Origin: Mycobacterium sp. ELW1
Lineage (GTDB): Bacteria > Actinomycetota > Actinomycetes > Mycobacteriales > Mycobacteriaceae
Direction of reading: 5' to 3'
NCBI RefSeq assembly: GCF_008329905.1
Contig: NZ_CP032155.1
Span: 3,038,001-3,102,000 of the forward strand
DNA: 64,000 nt
This document shows positions 8,755-16,996 of the stretch, one piece after another; the first letter of the stretch is position 1, and each line of letters starts with the position of its first letter. The position numbers were made by a program, and so were the translations under genes. The notes under the pieces were generated by a model that was not told where the DNA came from, ran no database searches, and saw only the letters and a list, made by a program, of their open reading frames with translations.

Positions 8755-8854
8755 CCGGCGCATCTCGAATCACCGCGAGCGCATTGGTGGTCAGCGCCGC
8801 GCCCGGTCGTCACCATCGGCGACGTAAGAACAGTGGCGCGAGCGGAAGGTGACC

Positions 8855-8995
8855 GTGACCGAATCCTCAGAGCCCGGTGGGAACGACGCGAGCCGGGGTC
8901 GTTTCGCCATCGGCGTCGACTGGTGGGCGACCATCGTGGCCGGCATCGTCGTCGTGCTCGCCGCCGCCGACGTCCTCCCCAAGATTCCGTGGTGA
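8855..8995 (+). CDS. 46-residue single-span membrane peptide upstream of YeiH exporter
   Basis: Small protein beginning VTESSEPGGNDASRG. One hydrophobic segment runs from about residue 23 to 41 (WWATIVAGIVVVLAAADVL), followed by the short tail PKIPW. GTG start at 8855 is preceded by GGAAGG at 8844-8849, 5 nt away, a good ribosome-binding site. Its TGA ends 3 bp before the GTG of the YeiH gene, so the two are surely one operon. The tight coupling suggests an accessory subunit or stabilising peptide of the exporter. Function is unknown. Confidence 0.75.
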   Translation: MTESSEPGGNDASRGRFAIGVDWWATIVAGIVVVLAAADVLPKIPW

Positions 8996-8998
8996 CCC

Positions 8999-10117
8999 GT
9001 GACCACAACTGACGTCGCACACACTTCGGAAGAGCAGCCGATCTTCACCAGCCGCAACCTGCTCGACTACGTCCCCGGTGTGCTGCTGCTCATCGGCGTC
9101 GGGCTGCTCGGCAAGTACGCCCAGATCTGGTGGAATGCGCTTGCCAAATCCCAACATTGGACAGTTCCCGATATCGAGTACGTGCTGTGGGCCATCGTGA
9201 TCGGTCTGGTGATCGCGAACACCGTTGGGCTACACCGGATTTTCCGGCCCGGAGTACAAACCTACGAGTTCTGGCTGAAGATCGGCATCGTCGCGCTCGG
9301 TGCACGATTCGTCCTGGGTGACATCGTGAAACTGGGTGGCATCTCCCTGGTGCAGATCCTGCTGGACATGGCGATCGCCGGAACGATCATCCTGCTGGCC
9401 GCCAAGGCGTTCGGGTTGTCGGGCAAATTGGGCTCGCTGCTGGCCATCGGCACGTCGATCTGCGGGGTATCGGCGATCGTGGCCGCCAAGGGTGCGATCA
9501 GGGCGCGCAACTCCGAGGTCAGCTATGCCATCGCCGCGATTTTGGCGTTGGGCGCTGTCGCGTTGTTCACGTTGCCGGTCTTCGGCCACGCGCTGGGCCT
9601 GTCCGACCACGAGTTCGGGCTGTGGGCCGGCCTGGCCGTCGACAACACGGCCGAGACCACCGCCACCGGCTACCTGTACTCCGAGGAGGCCGGCAAGCTC
9701 GCCGTGCTGGTGAAGTCGGTGCGCAACGCCCTGATCGGGTTCGTCGTGCTGGGGTTCGCGCTGTACTGGGCGTCCCGCGGGGAGGCCGACCAGCTCGCGC
9801 CGGGGTTCGGGGCCAAGGCGAGATTCGTGTGGGAGAAGTTCCCCAAGTTCGTGCTGGGCTTCCTGGCGGTGTCGACGCTCGCCACGGCCCACGTGCTGAC
9901 CAAGGGTCAGACGGCGAACCTGGGCAACGTATCGAAGTGGGCGTTCCTGCTGACGTTCGCCGGGGTCGGCCTGAACACGAATTTTCGCGAGTTGGCCCGC
10001 ACCGGCTGGCGGCCGCTGGTGGTGGCCGTCATCGGCCTGGTGGTGGTGGCGGTGGTGTCGCTGGGGCTGGTCCTGTTCACCTCACGAGTGCTGCACTGGG
10101 GCGTCGGCGCCACCTAG
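8999..10117 (+). CDS. YeiH family putative sulfate exporter
   Basis: 372 residues, about ten transmembrane segments (for example [45 protein letters not shown] helices). Typical family blocks are present: [52 protein letters not shown] and [20 protein letters not shown]. The family is annotated as sulfate/anion exporter, but transport has been shown for few members, so substrate is inference. GTG start at 8999, 3 bp after the stop of the 46-residue membrane peptide. Confidence 0.87.
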   Translation: MTTTDVAHTSEEQPIFTSRNLLDYVPGVLLLIGVGLLGKYAQIWWNALAKSQHWTVPDIEYVLWAIVIGLVIANTVGLHRIFRPGVQTYEFWLKIGIVALGARFVLGDIVKLGGISLVQILLDMAIAGTIILLAAKAFGLSGKLGSLLAIGTSICGVSAIVAAKGAIRARNSEVSYAIAAILALGAVALFTLPVFGHALGLSDHEFGLWAGLAVDNTAETTATGYLYSEEAGKLAVLVKSVRNALIGFVVLGFALYWASRGEADQLAPGFGAKARFVWEKFPKFVLGFLAVSTLATAHVLTKGQTANLGNVSKWAFLLTFAGVGLNTNFRELARTGWRPLVVAVIGLVVVAVVSLGLVLFTSRVLHWGVGAT

Positions 10118-10122
10118 CACGC

Positions 10123-10689
10123 TCAGTACGGCGGCATCTGCCCCTGGCCGGACGCCCCGGCCATCCCGTTGAGGGTGTCCAGAGCATGGCGCAGCTGAAG
10201 CTGGGACAGCAACGGTCCCGCGGGTGCCGGCGGCTGCTGATCGGTCAGCGTCCACGGCTGGCAGCCGTCGGTCTTGAATGTGGCGTCGCCCGGATCGATC
10301 TGCACCACCGAGGGTTTCTTGGTCAGCGCGTTGTCCACGTTGGTCTGGCCGTCGGGTCCGCCGGTCCGCTTCCAGTAGCACGCACCGCCCTCGACGGGTC
10401 CCGCCGATGCATAGGTGCCCGGCACGATGTCGACACCGACCTTGTAGGTGCCGTCGCTGTCGATGGTGGACTTCGGCGCACCGGCCGGCGTGGCGCCCGG
10501 TGTCGGTGTCGGTGTCGCACCCGGGGTGGGTGTCGGGGCCGACGCGTCGACCGGACCGGGTGCCGGCCCGGTCGGGGACGGCGTGGGCGCCGGGGTGGTG
10601 GTCGGGTCGGCGGCTGCGATACCCCCGCCGACGACGCCGGCGGCTACCGCCAGCGCACTGATCGCGATCACATGTGTTATTCGACCCAC
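10123..10689 (-). CDS. secreted Pro/Thr-rich protein
   Basis: 188 residues. Signal peptide about 1-27 (GTG start; VIAISALAVAAGVVGGGIAAA, then DPTT). Residues 28-75 are a low-complexity Pro/Thr/Ala linker with repeats of PTPTPGAT. The C-terminal globular part (about 75-165) has GTYKVGVDIVPGTYAS, ACYWKRTGG and CQPWTL, with two cysteines that could pair; the DIVPGTY phrase recurs in small actinobacterial secreted proteins of unknown role. A leaderless promoter (TACCCT at 10697-10702, then 7 nt) fits the GTG at 10689. Divergent from the homocysteine methyltransferase gene. Confidence 0.8.
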   Translation of the reverse strand: MGRITHVIAISALAVAAGVVGGGIAAADPTTTPAPTPSPTGPAPGPVDASAPTPTPGATPTPTPGATPAGAPKSTIDSDGTYKVGVDIVPGTYASAGPVEGGACYWKRTGGPDGQTNVDNALTKKPSVVQIDPGDATFKTDGCQPWTLTDQQPPAPAGPLLSQLQLRHALDTLNGMAGASGQGQMPPY

Positions 10690-10736
10690 GTCAACTAGGG
10701 TAACCCGGCGCCGGACCCGGCCGGTCCGGACTGAGC

Positions 10737-10742
10737 TAACGT
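10737..10742 (+). promoter_or_regulatory. -10 hexamer for the homocysteine S-methyltransferase gene
   Basis: TAACGT followed by exactly 6 nt and then the ATG at 10749, consistent with leaderless transcription. Confidence 0.55.
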
Positions 10743-10748
10743 CAGCTG

Positions 10749-11678
10749 ATGGCCAGCTTCACCGACGCCGTCGCGAGCGGGATCCCGGTCCTCACCGACG
10801 GCGCGATCGAGACGCGCGTCATGTTCGAGACACCGGTCGCGATGGATCCCGACGTCCAGGTCGCCGGACTGCTCGGCGACCGGCAGGGCGAGGCGGCACT
10901 GCGGGAGATCTACCGCAGCTATCTCGACGCGGCGGCCGCGACCGGTGTGCCGCTGGTGATCGGCACGCCGACGTTTCGGGCGAGCGTCACCTACACCCGT
11001 CGCGCCGGTCTCGGCGACCTCGAGGCCGTCCGGCGCCTCAACAGCGCCGCGGCCACTTTTCACCAGGAGTTGCTCGACGGCCATACCGGCCCGCCGGTCT
11101 GGGTCGCCGGGGTGCTCGGCCCGGCCGGCGACGCTTACCGGCCCGCCGAGGCGCCCTCGGCATCTGCTGCCTTCGAGTACCACCGGCCGCAGATCGACAC
11201 CCTCGCCGAGGCCGGGGTGGACTTCCTGTTCGCGGCAACATTCCCTGCCGTCGGCGAGGCGGTCGGCGCGGCTCGGGCCATGGCCCGGACCGGCTTGCCG
11301 TTCGTCGTGTCGTGGGTGCTCGGCGCGGACAACCGCGTTCTGGACGGAACGTCGCTCGCCGATGCGATCGGGCAGGTGGATGACGTCGCGGCGCCCACGT
11401 ATTTCTCGCTGTCGTGCATCCATCCGACCGTTGCCGCCCGCGCCCTCGACGCCTGCGGTGACGCGGTCGACCGGATCAATGAGGTCAAGGCCAACGGTTC
11501 GACGCTGAGCCCCTCCGAATTGGTGGCTCTGGACCACGCCGACAGCGATCCACCCGCGGAATTCGCCGCCGCGATGGACGACCTCAGGCGAAGTTACGGG
11601 GTAGCGGTCGTCGGCGGGTGCTGCGGCACGACCGACGAACACATGCGCGCCCTCGGGACGCTGCTCACCACACGGTGA
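10749..11678 (+). CDS. homocysteine S-methyltransferase family protein
   Basis: 309-residue TIM-barrel zinc enzyme. Begins with VLTDGAIETRVMF (family start TDGGxETxL). The zinc cysteines are visible: one in FSLSCIHPT (about residue 223) and the pair in VGGCCGTTDEHMRAL (about 294-295). Members transfer a methyl group from S-methylmethionine, betaine or another donor to homocysteine. Length is that of the stand-alone MmuM/YagD type, without cobalamin domains. ATG start at 10749 supported by a leaderless -10. Donor not determinable; some members of the family act on unrelated thiols. Confidence 0.85.
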   Translation: MASFTDAVASGIPVLTDGAIETRVMFETPVAMDPDVQVAGLLGDRQGEAALREIYRSYLDAAAATGVPLVIGTPTFRASVTYTRRAGLGDLEAVRRLNSAAATFHQELLDGHTGPPVWVAGVLGPAGDAYRPAEAPSASAAFEYHRPQIDTLAEAGVDFLFAATFPAVGEAVGAARAMARTGLPFVVSWVLGADNRVLDGTSLADAIGQVDDVAAPTYFSLSCIHPTVAARALDACGDAVDRINEVKANGSTLSPSELVALDHADSDPPAEFAAAMDDLRRSYGVAVVGGCCGTTDEHMRALGTLLTTR

Positions 11679-11685
11679 ATATCGG

Positions 11686-12117
11686 TCAGGCGGTCTTGCT
11701 CAGCAGGGGAAGCAGCAGTCGACGACGGCTCAGAACCGCGTCGTCGAATTCGTGCTCTGCCTCGGCCACCGAGCCCACGATCGGGAATACGACGTCGCTG
11801 TCCCTACGCAGACGGCGGTTCACCGCGTCGCTGCCGACCACGGCCCATTCCACACCGACGGCGGTGCAGACATCGTCGATATCGCACAGCAACCGGATCG
11901 CCTGCGGAGCAAACGAGATCACGCCGGACAGGTCCAGAACGAACGGCTTCTCGGCGAGGACGAGCCGCTTGGCGCATTCGGTGACCCGGTCGACGTTCAC
12001 CGAATCGATCCGACCGCTGACCGCGACAACCGTCGCCATGTGGCGAGAGTGTGCTCGAACGTGGGCGCCCTCGTAGTCGACAGCGGGGTTGCCGTATCGC
12101 GACGTGAAGCTCGACAT
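11686..12117 (-). CDS. STAS-domain protein (anti-sigma factor antagonist type)
   Basis: 143 residues. The ATG at 12117 gives MSSFTSRYGNP, preceded by GAGG 5 nt away; an in-frame extension to 12180 has no ribosome-binding site support. The STAS fold covers about 28-130, with VVAVSGRIDSVNVDRV and the central FVLDLSGVISFAPQAI segment, where SpoIIAA-type proteins carry a phosphorylatable Ser after DLS/DLSG. Here the loop contains Ser in SFAPQ. Such proteins relieve anti-sigma factors by partner switching. No anti-sigma gene is adjacent. Confidence 0.82.
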   Translation of the reverse strand: MSSFTSRYGNPAVDYEGAHVRAHSRHMATVVAVSGRIDSVNVDRVTECAKRLVLAEKPFVLDLSGVISFAPQAIRLLCDIDDVCTAVGVEWAVVGSDAVNRRLRRDSDVVFPIVGSVAEAEHEFDDAVLSRRRLLLPLLSKTA

Positions 12118-12287
12118 GGGTGCCTCGTTTCGGTCCTGTTGCGTGTGTGACGGGTTGTAGACCGTCTCAACTTGACCCAAACGTTATGCCGCTAATTTAA
12201 GGTCCCCGGGAGCAGCGGCTAAATCCTTGTTAAGAACCCAACTTTCGGGCCAACCCCGGATTTCGGGCAACGTCGGCCACCGAACGG

Positions 12288-13250
12288 CTATCGGAGAGCC
12301 GGCAGAACCTCGTCTGTAAGCAGAGTTACGGACTTCCACGCTTCCTCCACCGGCATGCCGCCAACCAGCGGATGCATCACGATGGGGCCGTAGTTTGCGC
12401 TTGCGCGAACCTCGTCGATCAGCTGGTCGGGGGTGAGGAATCGGTACCTGCCGGAGGCCCGGACTTCGGCCAGGGTCTGCACACCCGGCAGGTGCATGGA
12501 CGACCGCGACGGGTCGTCGGACCACGCCCCGTAGGTGACCGCCTCCCACAGAATGTGGCTACCGAGTTCGGCCCATGCCCGCTCGGGGTCGTCGTGCAGA
12601 TAGATCATTCCGCGGTTGACCGCGGGCGGCATCAGGACGAACGGCTGCAGACCGGCCTCCCGGCACAGCTCGGTGTAGTACTCGGCGAGGTCGGGCCGGT
12701 GGTCGGGCAGGCTCAGCGGGAGACCGAACCGCACCGCCCGGCGGACGGTGGCCCGGACGCCGCCGCCGACGTAGAGCGGAGGGTGCGGCTTGGTCCAGGT
12801 GCCCGACACCACACCGGAGTCACCGGTCCAGGCGGCCAGCATGGTCTCCAGCAGCTGATCCATGAGTTCGCCGCGGCGACCGAAGTCCACCCCGAGGGTC
12901 CGGTACTCCTCTTCCCGGTAACCAAGGCCGACCGTGGTGTGCAACCGGCCGCGGCTCATGGCGTCGACGAGCGCGATGTCCTCGGCCATGCGCACGGGGT
13001 TCCACAGCGGTCCCAACGCGCAGTCGATGCTGGCGAAGATGTTCGCCGTGCGGGCCAGGAACATGCCCGCGATCATGACCGGGTTGCAGCTCCAGCCGTG
13101 GCCGGTGACGTGGTGTTCATCGACGCTGATCGCCGCGATTCCGTGCCGGTCACCGAACTGGGCCAACTCCATTGCGGCCGAAAGCAATTCACCCTGGACG
13201 CCGGGATCTCCTCCTGGAGAGGCGAAATTGAAGCGGAGAATTGCAAGCAT
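12288..13250 (-). CDS. LLM-class (luciferase-like) flavin/F420-dependent oxidoreductase
   Basis: 320 residues, TIM-barrel luciferase-like fold: MLAILRFNFASPG, ISVDEHHVTGHGWSCNP, ALGPLWNPVRMAEDIALVD, GRLHTTVGLGYREEEY (family GRxxxGxGxG region) and LYVGGGVRATVRRAVRFG. These enzymes use FMNH2 or F420 to oxidise or reduce diverse organic substrates; mycobacteria have many. I start at ATG 13250 because TACAGT lies exactly 6 nt upstream (leaderless); a TTG at 13280 would extend the frame by 10 residues. Alone on its strand and preceded by the divergent nuclease gene. Confidence 0.86.
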   Translation of the reverse strand: MLAILRFNFASPGGDPGVQGELLSAAMELAQFGDRHGIAAISVDEHHVTGHGWSCNPVMIAGMFLARTANIFASIDCALGPLWNPVRMAEDIALVDAMSRGRLHTTVGLGYREEEYRTLGVDFGRRGELMDQLLETMLAAWTGDSGVVSGTWTKPHPPLYVGGGVRATVRRAVRFGLPLSLPDHRPDLAEYYTELCREAGLQPFVLMPPAVNRGMIYLHDDPERAWAELGSHILWEAVTYGAWSDDPSRSSMHLPGVQTLAEVRASGRYRFLTPDQLIDEVRASANYGPIVMHPLVGGMPVEEAWKSVTLLTDEVLPALR

Positions 13251-13256
13251 CTGAGC

Positions 13257-13262
13257 ACTGTA
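13257..13262 (-). promoter_or_regulatory. -10 hexamer for the LLM oxidoreductase gene
   Basis: On the minus strand TACAGT is followed by 6 nt and the ATG at 13250. This supports a leaderless mRNA and the shorter start. Confidence 0.5.
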
Positions 13263-13350
13263 TTGGGGTGATTGCGCCAAACTCGATGCGAACGGGTCAC
13301 GATTTGGCCGCTGTGCTCGGTCGCCGGGACGGACTGTCGGCGGCCGTCGC

Positions 13351-13356
13351 TACGGT
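13351..13356 (+). promoter_or_regulatory. -10 hexamer for the Mrr-type nuclease gene
   Basis: TACGGT followed by 6 nt and then GTG at 13363; leaderless pattern that fixes the start of the nuclease gene. Confidence 0.55.
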
Positions 13357-13362
13357 GGCGGC

Positions 13363-13953
13363 GTGCGCGAGGGCTCGGCAGCGGTGACGACGGCATTGCA
13401 GTGGCTGGGTCTGTGGGTGGTCGCCACCGCGCTGCTGGGGTTCGTCGGCATGCTGAACAGGCTGGGGTGGGTGCTGGCCGCGCTGAGCGCGGTGGCTGTC
13501 GTGGTGAGTGTATGGCGCGCGTTGCTGGCCTGGCTGGATCACCGCCGAAACCTCCGGCGCGACGCGCTGTACCGCGCCACCGGGCAGGCCGCCGTCGACG
13601 CCATGACGGGCGTCGATTTCGAGCACTACGTGGCGGCGGTGTTGCGGGGCCTCGGCTATGAGGTCGAAATCACCAGGGCAACAGGTGATTTCGGCGTCGA
13701 TCTGATCGCGACCAAAGGCGACACCCGCACCGCGGTGCAGTGCAAGCGGCAGAACCGGGTGGTCAACGGCGCCGCGATCCAGCAGGTCGTCGCCGGTGCG
13801 GCCGTCCATGACTGCACGGCGACGATGGTGGTCTCCAACAACCGGTACACCAGGGCCGCTCACCAACTCGCCGACATCCACGGCTGCGTGCTGGTCGATC
13901 GCACCCGCCTGGCGCGGATGTCCCGGGCTCAGCCGATGAACCGGTCCCGGTAG
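13363..13953 (+). CDS. membrane-anchored Mrr-type restriction endonuclease-like protein
   Basis: 196 residues. Two hydrophobic segments at about 11-31 and 34-54 anchor it in the membrane. Residues about 75-185 form an Mrr_cat PD-(D/E)xK nuclease domain: MTGVDFEHYVAAVLRGLGYE, then GDFGVDLIATKG and AVQCKRQN, giving the Asp...Gln-x-Lys catalytic pattern, and later VVSNNRYTRAA. Mrr-like proteins cut modified or damaged DNA; membrane-anchored versions are common in actinobacteria and their role is unknown. No methyltransferase is adjacent, so it is not part of an ordinary restriction-modification pair. Its 3' end overlaps the sulfotransferase end by 25 bp, convergent. Confidence 0.85.
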   Translation: MREGSAAVTTALQWLGLWVVATALLGFVGMLNRLGWVLAALSAVAVVVSVWRALLAWLDHRRNLRRDALYRATGQAAVDAMTGVDFEHYVAAVLRGLGYEVEITRATGDFGVDLIATKGDTRTAVQCKRQNRVVNGAAIQQVVAGAAVHDCTATMVVSNNRYTRAAHQLADIHGCVLVDRTRLARMSRAQPMNRSR

Positions 13954-15173
13954 GCGCCAAGCCGCTCGGCGACCTCACCGGCGTCGAGTCCCACATCGGC
14001 GAGGTCGTAGATCACCTCGCCGTAGCGGCCGCGGGGATGCTCGGCGATGAAGTCGGCCATGGCGGCTCGCACCTCGTCGTCGAACGGTTGATCGGCCACC
14101 CCGTAGATCGCCGCCAGAGTGCCCTGCTCGTCGGCCATGAAGTCGGTGAACCGCACGTCGATCGACTGATCGGCCGGGAGCACGTCGCGGTCGCGAAGGC
14201 AGCCGCTGAACAGGTCGTCGGCGCGGTCGAGCCAGTACCGCGCGATCTTCACCGGATCCGGCCGGGCACTGGCCATCCGGGAGGCATAGGCGATCATGGT
14301 GACCATCGAGCGCGTCACCTCGACCGGATCGCGATGCGTCACAACGAAAGTCGCATCAGGAAAGGTGGCGTACAGGGTGGGGAACTGCTCGAGGTGTTGC
14401 GGTGACTTCAACACCCAGCGGGTCCCGCCGCGCAGCCATTGCATGGCCTGAAGTTGGCGTTTGAGGTACGCGTACGACGGCCCCTGGTCATGGGACTTGT
14501 AGTGCGCGGCGAACGACGGCAGATAGTAGGTGGTCTCGAAGAGCATGCCGGAGATGTCGTTGGCCAGCAGCTGGATCTCCTCGTGCGCATGGTCGACGGT
14601 CATGTCGTGCATCCGCTTGAATTCCGGCATCGAGGAGTCGACCAGTTCGAGTCCGGTAGTACATCGGTCGCGCCGTGCTTGGTCCTCTTCGCCTGGCGCG
14701 GGGAAGGGCTCCAGGCTCTCCCAGTAGGGCAGGTACCGCATGTTGGGGTCGGCGGCGATCAGGTTGTGCAGGTGGGTGGTACCGGTGCGGGGCAGGCCGC
14801 AGATGATGATCGGCCGGACGATCTCGATGTCCTCGATGTCAGGGTGCTCGGCGATCAGCGCCTCCAGTCGCAGCCGGTTGACCAGGTTTCCGACCAGCTG
14901 CTCGAAGACCACGGCCACGCCGACGTCGGACAGCCCGGCCTCCTCGCGCAGGGACGCGGTCAAGACGTCGAGCCGTTCACGGAAGCCGGCGTCGCCCCAC
15001 CCGGTCAGCCCGGTGCGTTCGGTTGCCGTGGCCAGCAACGCCTCTGAGGTCAGCTCGAGGATCGATCCGTAGCCGGCGAGCGCATCCCGCATCGGCTGGG
15101 CGGCCGCAGGGAACACCGGATGCGCGAGGTCGGTCAACCGGATCGGCTGGGGGCGCTGCACATCGGCGGTCAT
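13929..15173 (-). CDS. sulfotransferase family protein
   Basis: 414 residues. The PAPS 5'-phosphosulfate loop is seen at about residue 115 (PIIICGLPRTGTTHLHNLIA), and the 3'-phosphate region later (VLKSPQHLEQFPTLYATFPD, then TFVVTHRDPVEVTRSM). This is the large family of sulfotransferase-like proteins expanded in mycobacteria, several of which sulfate glycolipids or have no proven substrate. ATG start at 15173 overlaps the TGA of the DUF1214 gene by 4 bp (ATGA), so it is translationally coupled. Third gene of the TetR/DUF1214/sulfotransferase operon. Confidence 0.88.
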   Translation of the reverse strand: MTADVQRPQPIRLTDLAHPVFPAAAQPMRDALAGYGSILELTSEALLATATERTGLTGWGDAGFRERLDVLTASLREEAGLSDVGVAVVFEQLVGNLVNRLRLEALIAEHPDIEDIEIVRPIIICGLPRTGTTHLHNLIAADPNMRYLPYWESLEPFPAPGEEDQARRDRCTTGLELVDSSMPEFKRMHDMTVDHAHEEIQLLANDISGMLFETTYYLPSFAAHYKSHDQGPSYAYLKRQLQAMQWLRGGTRWVLKSPQHLEQFPTLYATFPDATFVVTHRDPVEVTRSMVTMIAYASRMASARPDPVKIARYWLDRADDLFSGCLRDRDVLPADQSIDVRFTDFMADEQGTLAAIYGVADQPFDDEVRAAMADFIAEHPRGRYGEVIYDLADVGLDAGEVAERLGAYRDRFIG

Positions 15174-16255
15174 GCCAGACCCCCGGCGACCTGAGCGACG
15201 TCGACGACGCGGCAGCTGGGCCGTTTCGGGGTCTCCTCGGGAAGGAACCAGCGCAGCCAGATCAGGCCTTTGGTGCGTCCGGCCGTCGATACCCAGTTGG
15301 GGTGGCCGGGATCGGTGTCGCTGACCACGATTCGCCACGATCCGTCGGGCTCGTAGGTGACGTGCGCGCCGTTGATGGTGACCCGCTCGTAGGTGTAGTC
15401 GTAGGTGTGCAGGAACGGATTCCACAGGCAGAGGTTCCAGAACACGCATTCCGGCGACGTGCCGTCGATGATCAAGGCCTGGCCGGGCTGCAGCTCGTAG
15501 GCGCCCATCGCGTACGCCGCGTCGCCGGCGGCCCAGCCGTAGGTCTGCTGCGGAACCGGGTAGGGCTCGGCGATGTCGTTGGCGGGCTGCACCGTGGTGG
15601 GGATGAACGAGCACTGCTCGGCCAGCCAGGTCCGGGCAGCGCGCAGCCGGCGGGTCAGGTCGGCGCGATCGTCGTGCTTGCGGGCCGGGGGATCGATGGC
15701 CTCGATCTTCCACTGCGCACGGCGATCGGTTTCGGGGTTGTCCAGGTAGTCGCGGGTCAGCGCGACGACGGCGTCGTCCTCCAGCTTGAGCCACGCACCT
15801 GCTTGCGGGTCGGGACTGATGGTGAAGTCGAAGTTGCCGTCGGCGTCGAACTGCAGGGAGCGGTCGTTCATGGTGCCGACGATGCGGTTGCTGTAGTGGC
15901 CGTCGTCGGGTCCGCCGTAGACGGTGATCGACAGGTAGACCGAATCACCCCGGTTGCCGGTCACCCGGTAGGTGCGGGTGGGATCGATCGGCGCCAGTTG
16001 ATAAAACGCGTCCGAATTGTCGCCACCCCACCGCTGATAGGGACCGATGACGTCGACGAACCGCGGATTGTCCTTGTCTCCCCAGACATAGGCGTCGACG
16101 GCGACCCGCAGCAGGCTGAACGTCAGCCGATACCCGTCGAGGATGTCCGCTTCCGGCAGCGGCGGATCGCTGGCCAGGAACTTGCGTTCGATCCCGCCGA
16201 GTTCATCGAGCAACTCGTGGAAAGCGGTCGACAATTCATCGTCTGCCATGTTCAT
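15170..16255 (-). CDS. DUF1214 domain-containing protein
   Basis: 361 residues, no signal peptide. The C-terminal third has the DUF1214 hallmarks: ECVFWNLCLWNPFLHTYDY, GSWRIVVSDTDPGHPNWV and GLIWLRWFLPEE. The N-terminal part (RLTFSLLRVAVDAYVWGDKD, YRVTGNRGDSVYLSITVYGG) resembles the sequence that precedes it in actinobacterial homologues. Biochemical function is unknown. Start ATG overlaps the TetR stop (ATGA) and its own stop overlaps the sulfotransferase start, so the three are made together; this points to a joint role in modifying or exporting a sulfated or hydrophobic compound, which is inference. Confidence 0.85.
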   Translation of the reverse strand: MNMADDELSTAFHELLDELGGIERKFLASDPPLPEADILDGYRLTFSLLRVAVDAYVWGDKDNPRFVDVIGPYQRWGGDNSDAFYQLAPIDPTRTYRVTGNRGDSVYLSITVYGGPDDGHYSNRIVGTMNDRSLQFDADGNFDFTISPDPQAGAWLKLEDDAVVALTRDYLDNPETDRRAQWKIEAIDPPARKHDDRADLTRRLRAARTWLAEQCSFIPTTVQPANDIAEPYPVPQQTYGWAAGDAAYAMGAYELQPGQALIIDGTSPECVFWNLCLWNPFLHTYDYTYERVTINGAHVTYEPDGSWRIVVSDTDPGHPNWVSTAGRTKGLIWLRWFLPEETPKRPSCRVVDVAQVAGGLA

Positions 16256-16875
16256 TCCTTATCTCGTGTCTGCGCGCCATGCATGATCAGAGAGCAGAGG
16301 GTGTCGACCAGGTGGTCGGTGTCGGCGCGCCCGTCGACGAGGACGCCGTAGAACGTGGTGCCGACCAGCATGTTGAACAACGTGTCGGTGTCGACGTCGG
16401 TGCGCACCACGCCTTGGGCGGCTGCGGTCCGAACCAACTCGGCGAGCTCAGCCCGGATCTTGTCGTCGAGCAATTGCTGTGTGCGGATGTGTAATTCGGA
16501 GTCACGGCGCCGTTCGGCGAGGATGCCCAACGTTGCGGCCTCGACGACGGGCTCGCGCCAGAAGGCCACCGCGCCGCGAACGAATTCCCGCAGATCGGTT
16601 TCGAAGTCGCCTGACCGCGGCAGTTCTGCTGTGCCACCGTCGATTCCGAAAGCCGCCTCGAAGACGACATGGGCCTTGGACGGCCAGCGGCGGTAGATGG
16701 TGGGGCGGCTGACGCCCGCGGCTCGGGCGATCGACTCCATGGACACCTGGTCGTAGCCGACATCGGTGAGCAACCGGCGGGTGGCCGCCATGATCGCGGA
16801 GTCGGTGCGCGGGTCCCGCGGCCGGCCTCGCACAGTCTCGGGGACAGGCGCTCCGGCGTGATCGGGGGCGGTCAC
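16252..16875 (-). CDS. TetR/AcrR family transcriptional regulator
   Basis: 207 residues. HTH at about 28-75: IMAATRRLLTDVGYDQVSME, then IARAAGVSRPTIYRRWPSKA, the classical TetR_N signature. The C-terminal ligand domain fits the TetR_C type with WREPVVEAATLGILAERRRD. GTG start at 16875. First gene of the operon with the DUF1214 and sulfotransferase genes, each overlapping the next by 4 bp. The palindrome CGTTACGTAACG lies 13 bp upstream of the start, so it probably represses its own operon; ligand unknown. Confidence 0.92.
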   Translation of the reverse strand: MTAPDHAGAPVPETVRGRPRDPRTDSAIMAATRRLLTDVGYDQVSMESIARAAGVSRPTIYRRWPSKAHVVFEAAFGIDGGTAELPRSGDFETDLREFVRGAVAFWREPVVEAATLGILAERRRDSELHIRTQQLLDDKIRAELAELVRTAAAQGVVRTDVDTDTLFNMLVGTTFYGVLVDGRADTDHLVDTLCSLIMHGAQTRDKE

Positions 16876-16888
16876 GCCGGTTATGTTC

Positions 16889-16900
16889 CGTTACGTAACG
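16889..16900. promoter_or_regulatory. palindromic operator CGTTACGTAACG upstream of tetR operon
   Basis: A perfect 12-bp palindrome in the intergenic space between the TetR operon start (16875) and the divergent thioredoxin gene. Position and symmetry fit a TetR-dimer operator. It could control the divergent gene as well. Inferred, no binding data. Confidence 0.65.
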
Positions 16901-16996
16901 TAAACTGTCAAGAGTGTGACGTCCAGATTGAACCTGTTCACCGCCGGGCATCGTGATTACACAATTAGTGCGCCCCGACGGCCAGGAGGTCATGCC

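Noticed and set aside
12184..12549. Possible small gene on the minus strand before the STAS gene
   Set aside because: Overlaps the LLM oxidoreductase in another frame, with Arg/Gly-rich shadow composition and no ribosome-binding site.
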